DNA of 44,704 bases from Porticoccaceae bacterium (GTDB taxonomy: Bacteria; Pseudomonadota; Gammaproteobacteria; Pseudomonadales; Porticoccaceae), in the NCBI GenBank assembly GCA_023228865.1, contig JALOAH010000033.1:1-44704 (forward strand), written 5' to 3'. The notes beneath the pieces are model-generated. The model did no database searches, had not been told where the DNA came from, and saw only the letters and a program-made list of their open reading frames with translations. The position numbers were made by a program, and so were the translations under genes. This document shows, piece by piece, positions 35,002 to 43,286 of the stretch (position 1 is the first letter of the stretch; every line of letters begins with the position of its first letter).

Positions 35002-35735
35002 GTGCAGTTGAACCGATTTGCATTCGACTTGAACCGCTGCAAGTGGAAGGCGTGAGTCTGGAAACTGATCGCCACTGGATCAGCCTGGCATTCGACCAGC
35101 TCCGCCCCTGCCTGAGTTGTGCCGTGGTCAATGGCGGGCTGGGGCTGGCGAACCGCTGGCTCAACCTGATTGTCGACGACGATGGCCACAATGGCGAACA
35201 CCCGAACGACACCGTCGCCCTGCGGTGCCGACGTCAGGGCTGGCAGCCGCAGGATACAGTGGCCATGATGACGGCGGCGTCCGTCAATTCCCTGCGAATC
35301 CGCTTTGCCGTCATCGACAATGAATCTGTGCTGGTGGCGGTCACCACCGGACTCGCCAATGCCCGCCGCGCCGGTGATCCGGCGGAATACCGTCAATTGC
35401 AAGCCGTGCCGGCAGAAGTCGGCACCATCAATATGGCTATAGTCACCAGTGCGACCATGACCACCGGTGTCATGGTGGAAGCCCTGATGATCGCCACCGA
35501 GGCCAAGGCGGCTGTACTCCAGGACTTCAACATTATCAGCACCGCCAGCCCCGGCATCGCAACTGGTACAGGCACCGATGCCCAGGCCATCTTCAGTGGT
35601 CGTGGGCGGCAGGTGGCTTTCGCCGGCAAGCACACCGTCTTCGGGGAACGGCTGGCGCAGCTAACCATGACAGCCCTGGGGGATTCCATTGGCCGCAAGG
35701 GCAACAGGGTGGAACCCTTGGAGGACAACCGATGA
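34998..35735 (+). CDS. cbiZ: Adenosylcobinamide amidohydrolase CbiZ
   Basis: A 245-residue CbiZ-family protein. It hydrolyses the aminopropanol linkage of adenosylcobinamide, and in some bacteria of pseudocobalamin, to give adenosylcobyric acid for reuse. The family signatures visible are AVTTGLANARRAGDP, GTINMAIVTSATMTTGVMVE, then ATEAKAAVLQDFNI and the TGTGTDAQAIF stretch. The enzyme was first found in archaea and is thought to have reached bacteria by transfer. Start and stop codons overlap neighbours (ATGA on both sides), so it is fully part of the operon. Confidence 0.9.
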   Translation: MSAVEPICIRLEPLQVEGVSLETDRHWISLAFDQLRPCLSCAVVNGGLGLANRWLNLIVDDDGHNGEHPNDTVALRCRRQGWQPQDTVAMMTAASVNSLRIRFAVIDNESVLVAVTTGLANARRAGDPAEYRQLQAVPAEVGTINMAIVTSATMTTGVMVEALMIATEAKAAVLQDFNIISTASPGIATGTGTDAQAIFSGRGRQVAFAGKHTVFGERLAQLTMTALGDSIGRKGNRVEPLEDNR

Positions 35736-36277
35736 CCGACTGGCACAAGGATGCCGGACTCGAGTTGATTCTCGGCGGCGTCCGCTCCGGCAAAAGCCGA
35801 CTGGCGGAACAGCGCGCCCTGGCCTCCACACGCAAGCTGGTTTATATCGCCACCGGCAGCCCCGGCGACGACGAAATGCTGGCGAGGATACAACACCACC
35901 AGGCCAGGCGCGGCCCCGAGTGGCACCTGGTGGAAACGCCGGTGCGGCTGGCGGATTGTCTGCTACGGGAAAGCGCCGACGACCGCTGCCTGGTGGTGGA
36001 CTGCCTGACCCTGTGGATCAGCAATTGTCTCCACCACCGGTGCTGGCCGACACAGAGGGACGCCCTGTTAAAAGCGGTAACGTCTCTAAAGGGCCGGGTG
36101 ATTCTGGTCAGCAATGAAGTGGGTTCCGGGGTGGTGCCCCTGGGGGAACTCAGCCGCGAGTTTGTCGACGCCAGCGGTTTTCTCCACCAGCAGCTGGCAC
36201 AGGTGTGCCGGGCGGTCACACTGGTGATCGCAGGATTGCCACTGGAATTGAAGAACAACCACGGTGCTTATGACTAA
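35732..36277 (+). CDS. cobU: Adenosylcobinamide kinase/guanylyltransferase CobU
   Basis: A 181-residue bifunctional enzyme that phosphorylates adenosylcobinamide and then transfers GMP to it. P-loop GGVRSGKSRLAEQ is at 15-27. The segment DDEMLARIQHHQARRGPEW contains the histidine (probably His56) that carries GMP. LVVDCLTLWISN and LVSNEVGSGVVP are invariant in the family. Here the usual Walker-type segment is intact, so both activities are expected. A 157-bp gap with a REP core follows before cobT. Confidence 0.95.
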   Translation: MTDWHKDAGLELILGGVRSGKSRLAEQRALASTRKLVYIATGSPGDDEMLARIQHHQARRGPEWHLVETPVRLADCLLRESADDRCLVVDCLTLWISNCLHHRCWPTQRDALLKAVTSLKGRVILVSNEVGSGVVPLGELSREFVDASGFLHQQLAQVCRAVTLVIAGLPLELKNNHGAYD

Positions 36278-36284
36278 AACAGAT

Positions 36285-36312
36285 TTTATCGCCTGCAAGG
36301 CCGGCTCCTACC
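36285..36312. repeat. Single REP core in the cobalamin operon
   Basis: CGCCTGCAAGGCCGGCTCCTAC matches the REP family of this window with a few differences. It lies in the one large gap (36278-36434) inside the cobalamin operon. I see no obvious promoter or terminator in the remainder of the gap, so cobT onward may be cotranscribed with cobU or have a weak promoter of its own. Confidence 0.5.
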
Positions 36313-36434
36313 GTTTTGGTGGCGCCCCTGTAGCGGCGAGCACCAGGGTGAACAGCGGCGGTGCGTCAACAGAGGGCAGCCTGGGCTGTGCTCGCGAAAT
36401 CAAGCCAAATGCAATCTATCGGAATTAAACAGCA

Positions 36435-37538
36435 ATGGACATTACCGTACTGAAACTGCATAACGACCCCGACTTATCCTGGCTGCAAACCCCCGTAGCC
36501 ACCATCGATCAGGCGGCGCGCACTGCCGCCCTGGAACGGCAAAACCAGCTTACCAAGCCACCTGGTTCCCTGGGCAGGCTGGAATCCCTGGCGGTGGATT
36601 TTGCCGGTTGGCAGGGGACGCCACTGCCCTCTCTGGACACTATTCAAATCAGGGTATTTGCCGGCGATCACGGTATTGCCCGGGTCGGGGTTTCGGCATT
36701 TCCCCAGGCAGTCACCGGCGAGATGATCGCCAACTTCGCCCGCGGTGGCGCCGCCATTTCGGTGCTGGCGCAACAATACGGCGCCGATTTTCAAGTGGTG
36801 AATATGGGCACCGCGACGCCACTGCCCGCAGAAATCGCCGTTCATCCACAGATCCGCAACCGCCCGTTGATGGCGGGTACCGGCAACATCTGCGCGCAGA
36901 GCGCGATGGACAGGATAGTTCTTGCCAAAGCCCTGCAGGCGGGCGCCAGCGAGATCAACCACAATGACCGGACAAAACTTTTTATCGGCGGCGAAATGGG
37001 CATCGGCAACACCGCCGTCAGCGCCGCCCTGGTCAGCCTGCTGCTCAAGCTGCCCGCGGAGGAAACCGTCGGCAGAGGCACGGGGGTCGACGATATCCGG
37101 CTCGCCCACAAGCGGGAAGCGGTCAATCGCGCCCTGGCGCTGCACGGCTCGAAATGCGCCTCGCCCCTGGATGCGCTGCGCAGACTTGGCGGCCTGGAAA
37201 TTGCCGCCCTCACCGGGGCTTATATCAGTGCCGCCCAGCGGGGCATTCCCAGCCTGGTCGACGGTTATATCTGCACCACCGCCGCCCTGCTGGCCTGCCA
37301 GATAAATCCGGGGGTCAGGGACTGGCTGCTATTCGGTCACCGGTCAGCGGAACCTGGCCATCGCCATCTGCTCACTGCCTTGGCCGCCGAACCGCTGCTG
37401 GATTTGCAAATGCGTCTTGGCGAGGGTAGCGGCGCGGCTGTGGCAATACCGCTGTTGCAATCTGCTCTTGCTCTACACCGCAGCATGGCGACCTTTGGCG
37501 AAGCCGGTGTCAGCGAAAAAGAGAGCGTTGATGACTGA
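36435..37538 (+). CDS. cobT: DMB phosphoribosyltransferase CobT
   Basis: A 367-residue nicotinate mononucleotide:5,6-dimethylbenzimidazole phosphoribosyltransferase that makes alpha-ribazole phosphate, the lower ligand. NQLTKPPGSLGRLE near the N-terminus, FAGDHGIARVGVSAFPQAVT and GEMGIGNTAVSAAL are diagnostic. The catalytic glutamate is in LGEGSGAAVAIPLL (Glu330 by position). Its presence together with bluB shows that this operon is designed to make true B12 with DMB. Overlaps cobC by 8 bp. Confidence 0.96.
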   Translation: MDITVLKLHNDPDLSWLQTPVATIDQAARTAALERQNQLTKPPGSLGRLESLAVDFAGWQGTPLPSLDTIQIRVFAGDHGIARVGVSAFPQAVTGEMIANFARGGAAISVLAQQYGADFQVVNMGTATPLPAEIAVHPQIRNRPLMAGTGNICAQSAMDRIVLAKALQAGASEINHNDRTKLFIGGEMGIGNTAVSAALVSLLLKLPAEETVGRGTGVDDIRLAHKREAVNRALALHGSKCASPLDALRRLGGLEIAALTGAYISAAQRGIPSLVDGYICTTAALLACQINPGVRDWLLFGHRSAEPGHRHLLTALAAEPLLDLQMRLGEGSGAAVAIPLLQSALALHRSMATFGEAGVSEKESVDD

Positions 37539-38154
37539 AAGGCGATATCCGGTTACCACAGTCGATCTATTGCGCCACGGCAGATGTCAGGGGGGCGATA
37601 TTTTTCGCGGCGCCACTGACTCACCACTGACTGACGAGGGCTGGCAACAGATGTCTGCCGCATTGGCGAGACACAGCGGCTGGCAGCGGGTGATATCCTC
37701 GCCAAAGCTGCGCTGTCGCGCCTTCGCCGGCAGTTTTGCCAGCGAGCATAAACTGCCGCTGCAGGTAGTGGATGATTTGCGGGAAATAGACTTCGGCGCC
37801 TGGGAGGGTCGTACCCCCGGCGACATTCAGCAGGACGACAGCGACCTGTTGCAGGCTTATTACCGCAATCCGAATACGGTCACGCCACCCGGCGGGGAAT
37901 CTCTCGACTCCGCCTGTGTCCGCTTTAGCGGGGTCTGGAATCAGCTCCTCGCCCGCTATCGCGATGAGCATCTATTGATGGTGGCCCACGGCGGTACTTT
38001 GCGCCTGTTGTTGGCGAACCTGCTTCAGGCGCCCATGGCAAGCAGCCGCTTTTTCGCGGTTCCTCCGGCCAGCCTTATTCGCCTGAGTGTTTACCACACT
38101 CCCGAGGGACTCTTTCCTCAGCTGATCTTTCACCAGCCGGAGCCCACCCTGTGA
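37531..38154 (+). CDS. cobC: Alpha-ribazole phosphatase CobC
   Basis: A 207-residue histidine-phosphatase-fold enzyme predicted to remove the phosphate from alpha-ribazole 5'-phosphate or cobalamin 5'-phosphate. The catalytic motif LLRHGRCQGGD has His16. DLREIDFGAWEGR and the second histidine MVAHGGTLRLLL follow. The ATG at 37531 inside the end of cobT is the only start that gives a normal N-terminus. Ends in GTGA, overlapping the GTG start of cobS. Confidence 0.9.
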   Translation: MTERRYPVTTVDLLRHGRCQGGDIFRGATDSPLTDEGWQQMSAALARHSGWQRVISSPKLRCRAFAGSFASEHKLPLQVVDDLREIDFGAWEGRTPGDIQQDDSDLLQAYYRNPNTVTPPGGESLDSACVRFSGVWNQLLARYRDEHLLMVAHGGTLRLLLANLLQAPMASSRFFAVPPASLIRLSVYHTPEGLFPQLIFHQPEPTL

Positions 38155-38921
38155 AACCTTTCCTGACACAACAATGGCAGGCACTGTGGCTGGGGGTGGG
38201 CCTGTTGACACGAATACCGGCGCCCTCCCTGGCCAACGCCGGCAACCTGGCACCGGGAATATCCTTGCACTGGTATTTTGCCGTGGGCTTATTGATAGGC
38301 CTGGTACTGCTTGCCCTCGCGCACGGGTTCTCTGCACTGCCGTTCCTGGCCGCCGCCCTGGTGGTCGCAGCCTGGACATGGTTGACCGGCGGTCTGCACC
38401 TGGACGGGCTGGCGGACTGCGCAGATGCCTGGACAGGCGGCATGGGCGACAGGATGCGTACGCTGGCAATCATGAAAGACCCTGCGTGCGGCCCGATGGG
38501 CGTCGCTGTCGTAGTGCTGGCGTTGCTACTGAAATTCGCGGCGCTGACAACCTTGCTGTCATTTGCGGTTGCTACGCCCTGGTGGCTGGTGCCAATGCTG
38601 GCTCGAGCCGCGCTGCCCCTGGTTTTTATTTCCACGCCCTACGTGCGCCCTGGGGGTATGGGTGATCGAATGGCCGCTACCTGTTCACCGGGGTTCATTT
38701 ATACAAGCACGGTTCTGACGATACTCATTGTGCTGATGTTCACACCCCTGAGTCTGGGCCTGCTGTGGTTGTCGACCACACTGCTGGTATTGCTGGGGTG
38801 GCGACACGCCATTATGGCGCGGCTGGGTGGTTTTACCGGCGATGGCGCTGGCGCTCTGGTGGAAATACTGGAAACCGCCTTACTGGTCGTGGCGGCAGCG
38901 GCTGTAGCGGAGGCACCCTGA
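38151..38921 (+). CDS. cobS: Cobalamin synthase CobS
   Basis: A 256-residue inner-membrane enzyme (adenosylcobinamide-GDP ribazoletransferase) that joins the lower-ligand nucleotide to the activated corrinoid. The conserved acidic motif GGLHLDGLADCADAW (80-94) follows the third membrane span. A second family block is RTLAIMKDPACGPMG. Five to seven hydrophobic segments are visible. Start is GTG, coupled to cobC, and its stop overlaps the cbiB start by one base (TGATG). Confidence 0.94.
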   Translation: MKPFLTQQWQALWLGVGLLTRIPAPSLANAGNLAPGISLHWYFAVGLLIGLVLLALAHGFSALPFLAAALVVAAWTWLTGGLHLDGLADCADAWTGGMGDRMRTLAIMKDPACGPMGVAVVVLALLLKFAALTTLLSFAVATPWWLVPMLARAALPLVFISTPYVRPGGMGDRMAATCSPGFIYTSTVLTILIVLMFTPLSLGLLWLSTTLLVLLGWRHAIMARLGGFTGDGAGALVEILETALLVVAAAAVAEAP

Positions 38922-39853
38922 TGATCACAGTGACCTTGGTTTGCGCCCTGGCTCTGGATGCACTGCTGGGTGAGCCCCGCCGCTGGCACCCACTGGTTTT
39001 TTATGGTGGTCTGGTCACCGGCCTTGAAAGCCGATTGCGCCGCAGCGCTGACTCCCCGGCACGACAACAGTTGCAGGGCGCGTTGGGCTGGCTGATCTTG
39101 GCAGCAGTGCCGGCACTGCTGCTGGCCTGGCTGTTGTCGGGAATTGAGGGATGGTTGGCGTCTGTTGTGAACCTGTTGGTGCTCTATGTCTGTATCGGCC
39201 GTCGCAGCCTGGGCGAACATGCCCGAGCCGTCTCTGCCCCACTGCTGGCCGGCAACCTTGACACAGCGCGGCGGCGCGTCGCCATGATCGTGAGTCGGCA
39301 AACGGCGGATCTTGACCGCAACGGTGTCACCAAAGCCACGGTGGAATCTGTACTGGAAAACGGCAGCGATGCTGTGCTTGCCCCGATCTTCTGGTTTGTG
39401 GTGGCCAGTGCGCCCGGCGCCCTGCTCTACCGGCTTGCCAACACCCTTGATGCCCGCTGGGGCTATCGCAACCGGGATTACCTTTATTTCGGCAGGGTCG
39501 CGGCTCGCCTCGATGACCTGCTCAACTGGGTTCCCGCCCGCCTCTGCGCCCTCAGCTACGGACTCATGGGTTCACTGACCCCGGCGCTGCGCTGCTGGCG
39601 AACGCAGGCGCGGCTGGCAGCGAGTCCCAATGCGGGCCCGGTGATGGCCGCCGGCGCCGGCGCCCTTAAAATCAAGCTCGGTGGAGCCGCCATCTACCAT
39701 GGCAAACGGGAGCAACGCCCTCTCCTCGGTTGTGGCGCTGAGGTCACTGCCGTCGATATCGAAAGAACACTGGCGCTTCTCGATCGCGCCCTGGTGCTCT
39801 GGGTCGTCATCATAGCAACTCTGTCATGGCTGGCAGGAGGGATTCCGTCATGA
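38921..39853 (+). CDS. cbiB: Adenosylcobinamide-phosphate synthase CbiB (CobD)
   Basis: A 310-residue membrane protein that amidates adenosylcobyric acid with aminopropanol (phosphate). The N-terminal LDALLGEPRRWHPLVFYG and the central MIVSRQTADLDRNGVTKA, then ESVLENGSDAVLAPIFWF are characteristic. RLANTLDARWGYRNRDY and the GAGALKIKLGG stretch also match. About four membrane segments. ATG at 38921 chosen because it overlaps the cobS stop and gives the usual N-terminus. Called cobD in the aerobic nomenclature. Confidence 0.94.
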   Translation: MITVTLVCALALDALLGEPRRWHPLVFYGGLVTGLESRLRRSADSPARQQLQGALGWLILAAVPALLLAWLLSGIEGWLASVVNLLVLYVCIGRRSLGEHARAVSAPLLAGNLDTARRRVAMIVSRQTADLDRNGVTKATVESVLENGSDAVLAPIFWFVVASAPGALLYRLANTLDARWGYRNRDYLYFGRVAARLDDLLNWVPARLCALSYGLMGSLTPALRCWRTQARLAASPNAGPVMAAGAGALKIKLGGAAIYHGKREQRPLLGCGAEVTAVDIERTLALLDRALVLWVVIIATLSWLAGGIPS

Positions 39854-40926
39854 CTCTGGCTCACGGCGGCAAGCTGTGCCAGGCTGCCAGGGATTTTGGC
39901 ATACCCCTGGACAGCTGGATCGACCTTTCCACGGGTATCAGTCCCTGGAGCTGGCCGGTTCCCCGTGTGCCCAATCGGGTCTGGCAGCGCTTGCCTGAGG
40001 ATACTGAAAGGGTGAATACGACGGCTGCACAGTATTATGATCCCAAGACTTGCGGCGCCAAGGTTTGTCGGCGCAATCAGGCACTGGCGGTGCCCGGCTC
40101 CCAATACGCCATCAGCCGCTTGCCAGGGCTGTTCCCGCCGGGGAAAGCGGTTTTGCCCTTATGGGGCTACAGCGAACACCAAAAGGCATGGCAACAGGCG
40201 GGGCATCAGGTGCTGTTCTACAGTCACCCCCTGCAGTTGCGCCACCTTGTCGATGACCCGACTGTGCAGTACGCGGTGGTGATCAATCCCTGCAATCCGA
40301 CGGCGGAATTAATGTCGCCCGATTCGCTGGTGAACATTGCGCACAGCCTTGCCGGTCGCCAGGGACAGCTGCTGGTGGACGAGGCATTTATGGATGTCTC
40401 CCCGGCGCACAGCATCATCCCACAGCGCCCGGTCAATACCATTGTGCTGCGATCCCTGGGGAAATTCTTTGGCCTGGCCGGGTTGCGCCTGGGATTTGTG
40501 ATTGCCGACGCCGGATTGTTGGCGAGAATTGCACAGGATATGGATCCCTGGGCGGTGAGTCACCCGGCTTTGTGGCTGGGGGAACAGGCGCTGTCCGATC
40601 TGGTCTGGCAGCAGCAACAACGCGAACGGCTCAGTCAGGCATCCGCCCAATGGCTTAACAACCTGAATGCTTTGTTACCGGGTAAGCAACTATTCGCAAC
40701 CGGCTTGTTTGCCAGTCTGAGATGCACCAGTGAGTGGGGCAGCAGGTTTTATTCTGCGGCGGCACAAAGTGGCGTACTGGTACGCCTGATCAGCTCGCCG
40801 CAAGACCAGGCCATTGTGCGCCTCGGCCTGCCGCCCGAACGCCAATGGGACATCACCCTGGCACGCTTGCAACAAGCAATAGATAGCCTCTCTCGTCTCC
40901 CACTGGCCACCGGAATACCAAGATGA
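39850..40926 (+). CDS. cobD: L-threonine-O-3-phosphate decarboxylase CobD (CobC)
   Basis: A 358-residue PLP enzyme of the aspartate-aminotransferase fold that makes (R)-1-amino-2-propanol phosphate, the linker of the nucleotide loop. HGGKLCQAARDFGIP and LDLSTGISPW-like segments start the protein. INPCNPTAELMS is the family's NPxNPTG-like motif. The Schiff-base lysine is Lys205 in LRSLGKFFGLAGLRLG. The start is the ATG overlapping the cbiB stop; an earlier ATG eight codons upstream is less likely. Named cobC in Pseudomonas nomenclature. Confidence 0.92.
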   Translation: MTLAHGGKLCQAARDFGIPLDSWIDLSTGISPWSWPVPRVPNRVWQRLPEDTERVNTTAAQYYDPKTCGAKVCRRNQALAVPGSQYAISRLPGLFPPGKAVLPLWGYSEHQKAWQQAGHQVLFYSHPLQLRHLVDDPTVQYAVVINPCNPTAELMSPDSLVNIAHSLAGRQGQLLVDEAFMDVSPAHSIIPQRPVNTIVLRSLGKFFGLAGLRLGFVIADAGLLARIAQDMDPWAVSHPALWLGEQALSDLVWQQQQRERLSQASAQWLNNLNALLPGKQLFATGLFASLRCTSEWGSRFYSAAAQSGVLVRLISSPQDQAIVRLGLPPERQWDITLARLQQAIDSLSRLPLATGIPR

Positions 40927-41612
40927 ATGCCGACGATTTCTATAATCTGGTTTTTAACCGCAGGGACGTTCGAGGCGAATACCTGCCGGATCCGGTGGAC
41001 ACAGACGTGCTGGCGCGCATCCTCAATGCCGCCCACCACGCGCCCTCTGTCGGCTATTCCCAGCCGTGGAATTTTATTCTGGTGCGGGAGGAATCCATAC
41101 GTCGTGCAATTCACAGGGAGTTCGAAGCCTGCCGCCAGCGGGAAGCGGCTCATTTCGATGGAGAGCGCCGTCATCAGTATGACCGACTCAGGCTGGAGGG
41201 CATTCTCACCGCCCCGGTGAATATCTGTGTTACCTGTGATCGCTCCCGCGCAGGCCCCGCCGTACTCGGCAGAACCCAACAGCCAGACACTGATATCTAC
41301 AGCACTGTCTGCGCCATCCAGAATCTATGGCTGGCGGCGCGAATAGAGGGATTAGGGCTGGGCTGGGTTTCCATACTGCGCCCCAAGGTGCTCAAAGATC
41401 TGTTCGCACTTCCCCCTGCGGTGGAACCCATCGCCTACCTCTGCCTGGGTCACGTCAGTGAATTTCATGCCCGCCCAGAACTGGAAATAAAAGGATGGCG
41501 CAATCGCCTGCCCCTGGAAAACCTGCTATGGCTGAACCAATGGGGAGAGACCCGTCCCGAAGACGCTCTGCTGGCGTCCGTGCGCCGGCTTCAAAGCGAG
41601 GCTGAAAAATGA
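40923..41612 (+). CDS. bluB: 5,6-dimethylbenzimidazole synthase BluB
   Basis: A 229-residue flavin-destroying synthase of the nitroreductase fold that turns FMNH2 and oxygen into DMB. The N-terminal NRRDVRGEYLPDPV and AAHHAPSVGYSQPWNFILVR, with the later VTCDRSRAGPAVLGRT and GLGLGWVSILRP, match the family. It requires oxygen, so this operon points to aerobic growth. Overlaps cobD and btuF by 4 bp each. Confidence 0.95.
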   Translation: MNADDFYNLVFNRRDVRGEYLPDPVDTDVLARILNAAHHAPSVGYSQPWNFILVREESIRRAIHREFEACRQREAAHFDGERRHQYDRLRLEGILTAPVNICVTCDRSRAGPAVLGRTQQPDTDIYSTVCAIQNLWLAARIEGLGLGWVSILRPKVLKDLFALPPAVEPIAYLCLGHVSEFHARPELEIKGWRNRLPLENLLWLNQWGETRPEDALLASVRRLQSEAEK

Positions 41613-42511
41613 GGACATTAGCGCAGATCATTGCCATTGTTTGTACGCTCTGCCAGGCGCCGGGTGCCTGGCCAGAGATCAGAATGAAAGACAATACCGG
41701 TACAACCGTACTGCTGAAAACCCCGGCGCAACGCATCGTAAGTCTCGCTCCCCATATCACCGAATCACTCTTCGCCATCGGCGCCGGTAACCGCATTGTC
41801 GGCACTGTGAGTTACAGCGACTACCCGCAGGAGGCGCTAAAAATCCCCGTGATCGGTGGCTACAATCGCATCAATCCTGAAACGGTGGTGGCATTACAGC
41901 CAGATTTGGTTATTGCCTGGCGGGAAGGCAACTCGCCGGAAACCATTGACCATCTGCGGGCTCTGGGTTTAACCGTTTTTGTGACTGATCCCCGCAGGCT
42001 CAATGATATTCCAAACACCTTGCGTGATTTCAGTGAGCTGACCGGAATGATAAAAACAGGTTACCTAGCGGCACAAAAATTTGCGGACGGCTTGCAGGCG
42101 TTGCACCTTGAATATGAAGACAAAACACCCGTCAGCCTGTTTTACCAGGTATGGGCATCGCCATTGATGACCATTAATGGCGACAACCTGATCGCTGATG
42201 TCATCACCCTTTGCGGCGGGAAAAATGTCTTCGCTCACGCCATTCCCACCCACCCGTTGGTCAGCACGGAGTCTGTACTCCACGCCGATCCCCAGCTTAT
42301 TATCGCCAGCGGTATGGGAGAGGAGCGCCCGGACTGGCTGGACGCCTGGCGAGAGTGGCCACTGCGAGCCGCCCGCAATCACCACCTCTACTTTATCCCC
42401 CCCAGTCTTTTGCAGCGCCATTCCACCCGCATTTTAAACGGCGCCGAAACGATGTGCGCCTATATCGATGGCGTGAGAAATTTCTACGCCCGCCAAGTCT
42501 TGCCCAAATAG
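41609..42511 (+). CDS. btuF: Periplasmic cobalamin-binding protein BtuF
   Basis: A 300-residue periplasmic-binding protein. The first 22 or so residues are a signal peptide (hydrophobic, ending QAPGAWP). RIVSLAPHITESLFAIGAGN begins the first lobe, IPVIGGYNRINPETVVALQPDLVIAW-like sequence follows, and the second lobe contains YQVWASPLMTINGDNLIADV. The last gene of the cobalamin operon. BtuF normally delivers B12 to BtuCD, which is not in this window. Confidence 0.9.
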   Translation: MRTLAQIIAIVCTLCQAPGAWPEIRMKDNTGTTVLLKTPAQRIVSLAPHITESLFAIGAGNRIVGTVSYSDYPQEALKIPVIGGYNRINPETVVALQPDLVIAWREGNSPETIDHLRALGLTVFVTDPRRLNDIPNTLRDFSELTGMIKTGYLAAQKFADGLQALHLEYEDKTPVSLFYQVWASPLMTINGDNLIADVITLCGGKNVFAHAIPTHPLVSTESVLHADPQLIIASGMGEERPDWLDAWREWPLRAARNHHLYFIPPSLLQRHSTRILNGAETMCAYIDGVRNFYARQVLPK

Positions 42512-43046
42512 CGTCAATACTACCAAGGAAATGGGCTTCGCCCCCCAGGGTATGGAACAGTTACAGCAGTGGGTGAATCTGTTAAAACCAGGATATGTCC
42601 TCACGGCCATCGACGGCATCGACGGCATCGACGAATTACGAGCCTAGCGCGTTGCCGCAACCGGGGTCGGCAGTATCGTCCAGCTCAGAGCCATCACTGG
42701 AACTCCCAACTACCACTGGGCATTTTTGATTCAATTCCCCCACAAATCGGCCGAATTGTTTTTTTCTGCACATCTGGCACCAGAGCAAAACAGGCTGCTC
42801 AACGGTACGAGGAGATCAATACCCTGGAAACTATTTATGTGTGGCTAAGGGATTAACCTGAACTTAACTCTTAGACAACTTACTGTGCTGATTGTGGGTA
42901 ACATGGAAGTGATAACTGCACCCACCGCCTGAGTTTTCGCGGAAAAATACAGTTAAAAACAAGCAACCGTAGCGGATCGCAAATTGTTACAGAATTAAAA
43001 TTACCGCCACGTTTTATACAAGCACCCCAAACCGAATTTTAGCCTT
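42512..43046. other. Region after the cobalamin operon, no gene recognised
   Basis: Contains a 38-codon frame from 42531 (MGFAPQGMEQLQQWVNLLKP) that passes through three ATCGACGGC-type units near 42611-42632 and then stops. It may be the tail of a lost gene, because the composition is protein-like, but I cannot name it. A frame at 42569-42856 has no convincing start or homology. The rest is AT-rich and featureless to the eye. Confidence 0.4.
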
Positions 43047-43072
43047 TACTGGTGCAATTTACGGGCTAAGAG
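43047..43072 (+). repeat. 25-bp repeat unit, copy 1
   Basis: TACTGGTGCAATTTACGGGC followed by TAAGAG. The inverted copy at 44055-44079 reads TACTGGTGCAATTTCCGGGC then TAGAG on the minus strand. A third copy, direct, is at 44283-44307. Copies 1 and 2 bracket the EthD-domain gene. Confidence 0.6.
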
Positions 43073-43175
43073 GCTGTCGGACTTAGACATTCTTAGCGGG
43101 GAAAAGCCCTCAAATCGGGGGTTCCGCAGTAGAACAGCCCTAAGTGCAACAGCTTCACAGGCTATCCAGATTCGT

Positions 43176-43264
43176 TATAGTTATTGTGCCCCCCCCTGGG
43201 GATGTCTATTCTGTGGGCACCCCAAATCTGTCATCAATCGAAAGATTTGCCCACAATAACCATA
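43176..43264 (+). promoter_or_regulatory. Structured leader before the EthD-domain gene
   Basis: Two overlapping pairings are possible. An outer 13-bp stem joins TATAGTTATTGTG (43176-43188) with CACAATAACCATA (43252-43264), with one G-T-type mismatch in the RNA. An inner hairpin pairs GTGGGC (43213-43218) with GCCCAC (43249-43254) and AAATCT (43224-43229) with AGATTT (43243-43248). Both use bases 43252-43254, so they compete. The downstream edge is 22 bases from the start codon. A regulatory leader is inference. Confidence 0.4.
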
Positions 43265-43286
43265 GTGAACACTAACAGGAACAACC

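Noticed and set aside
29516..41805. Long antisense frames within the cobalamin operon
   Set aside because: GC-rich codon use opens shadow frames on the opposite strand; the sense genes have clear catalytic motifs and coupled starts.
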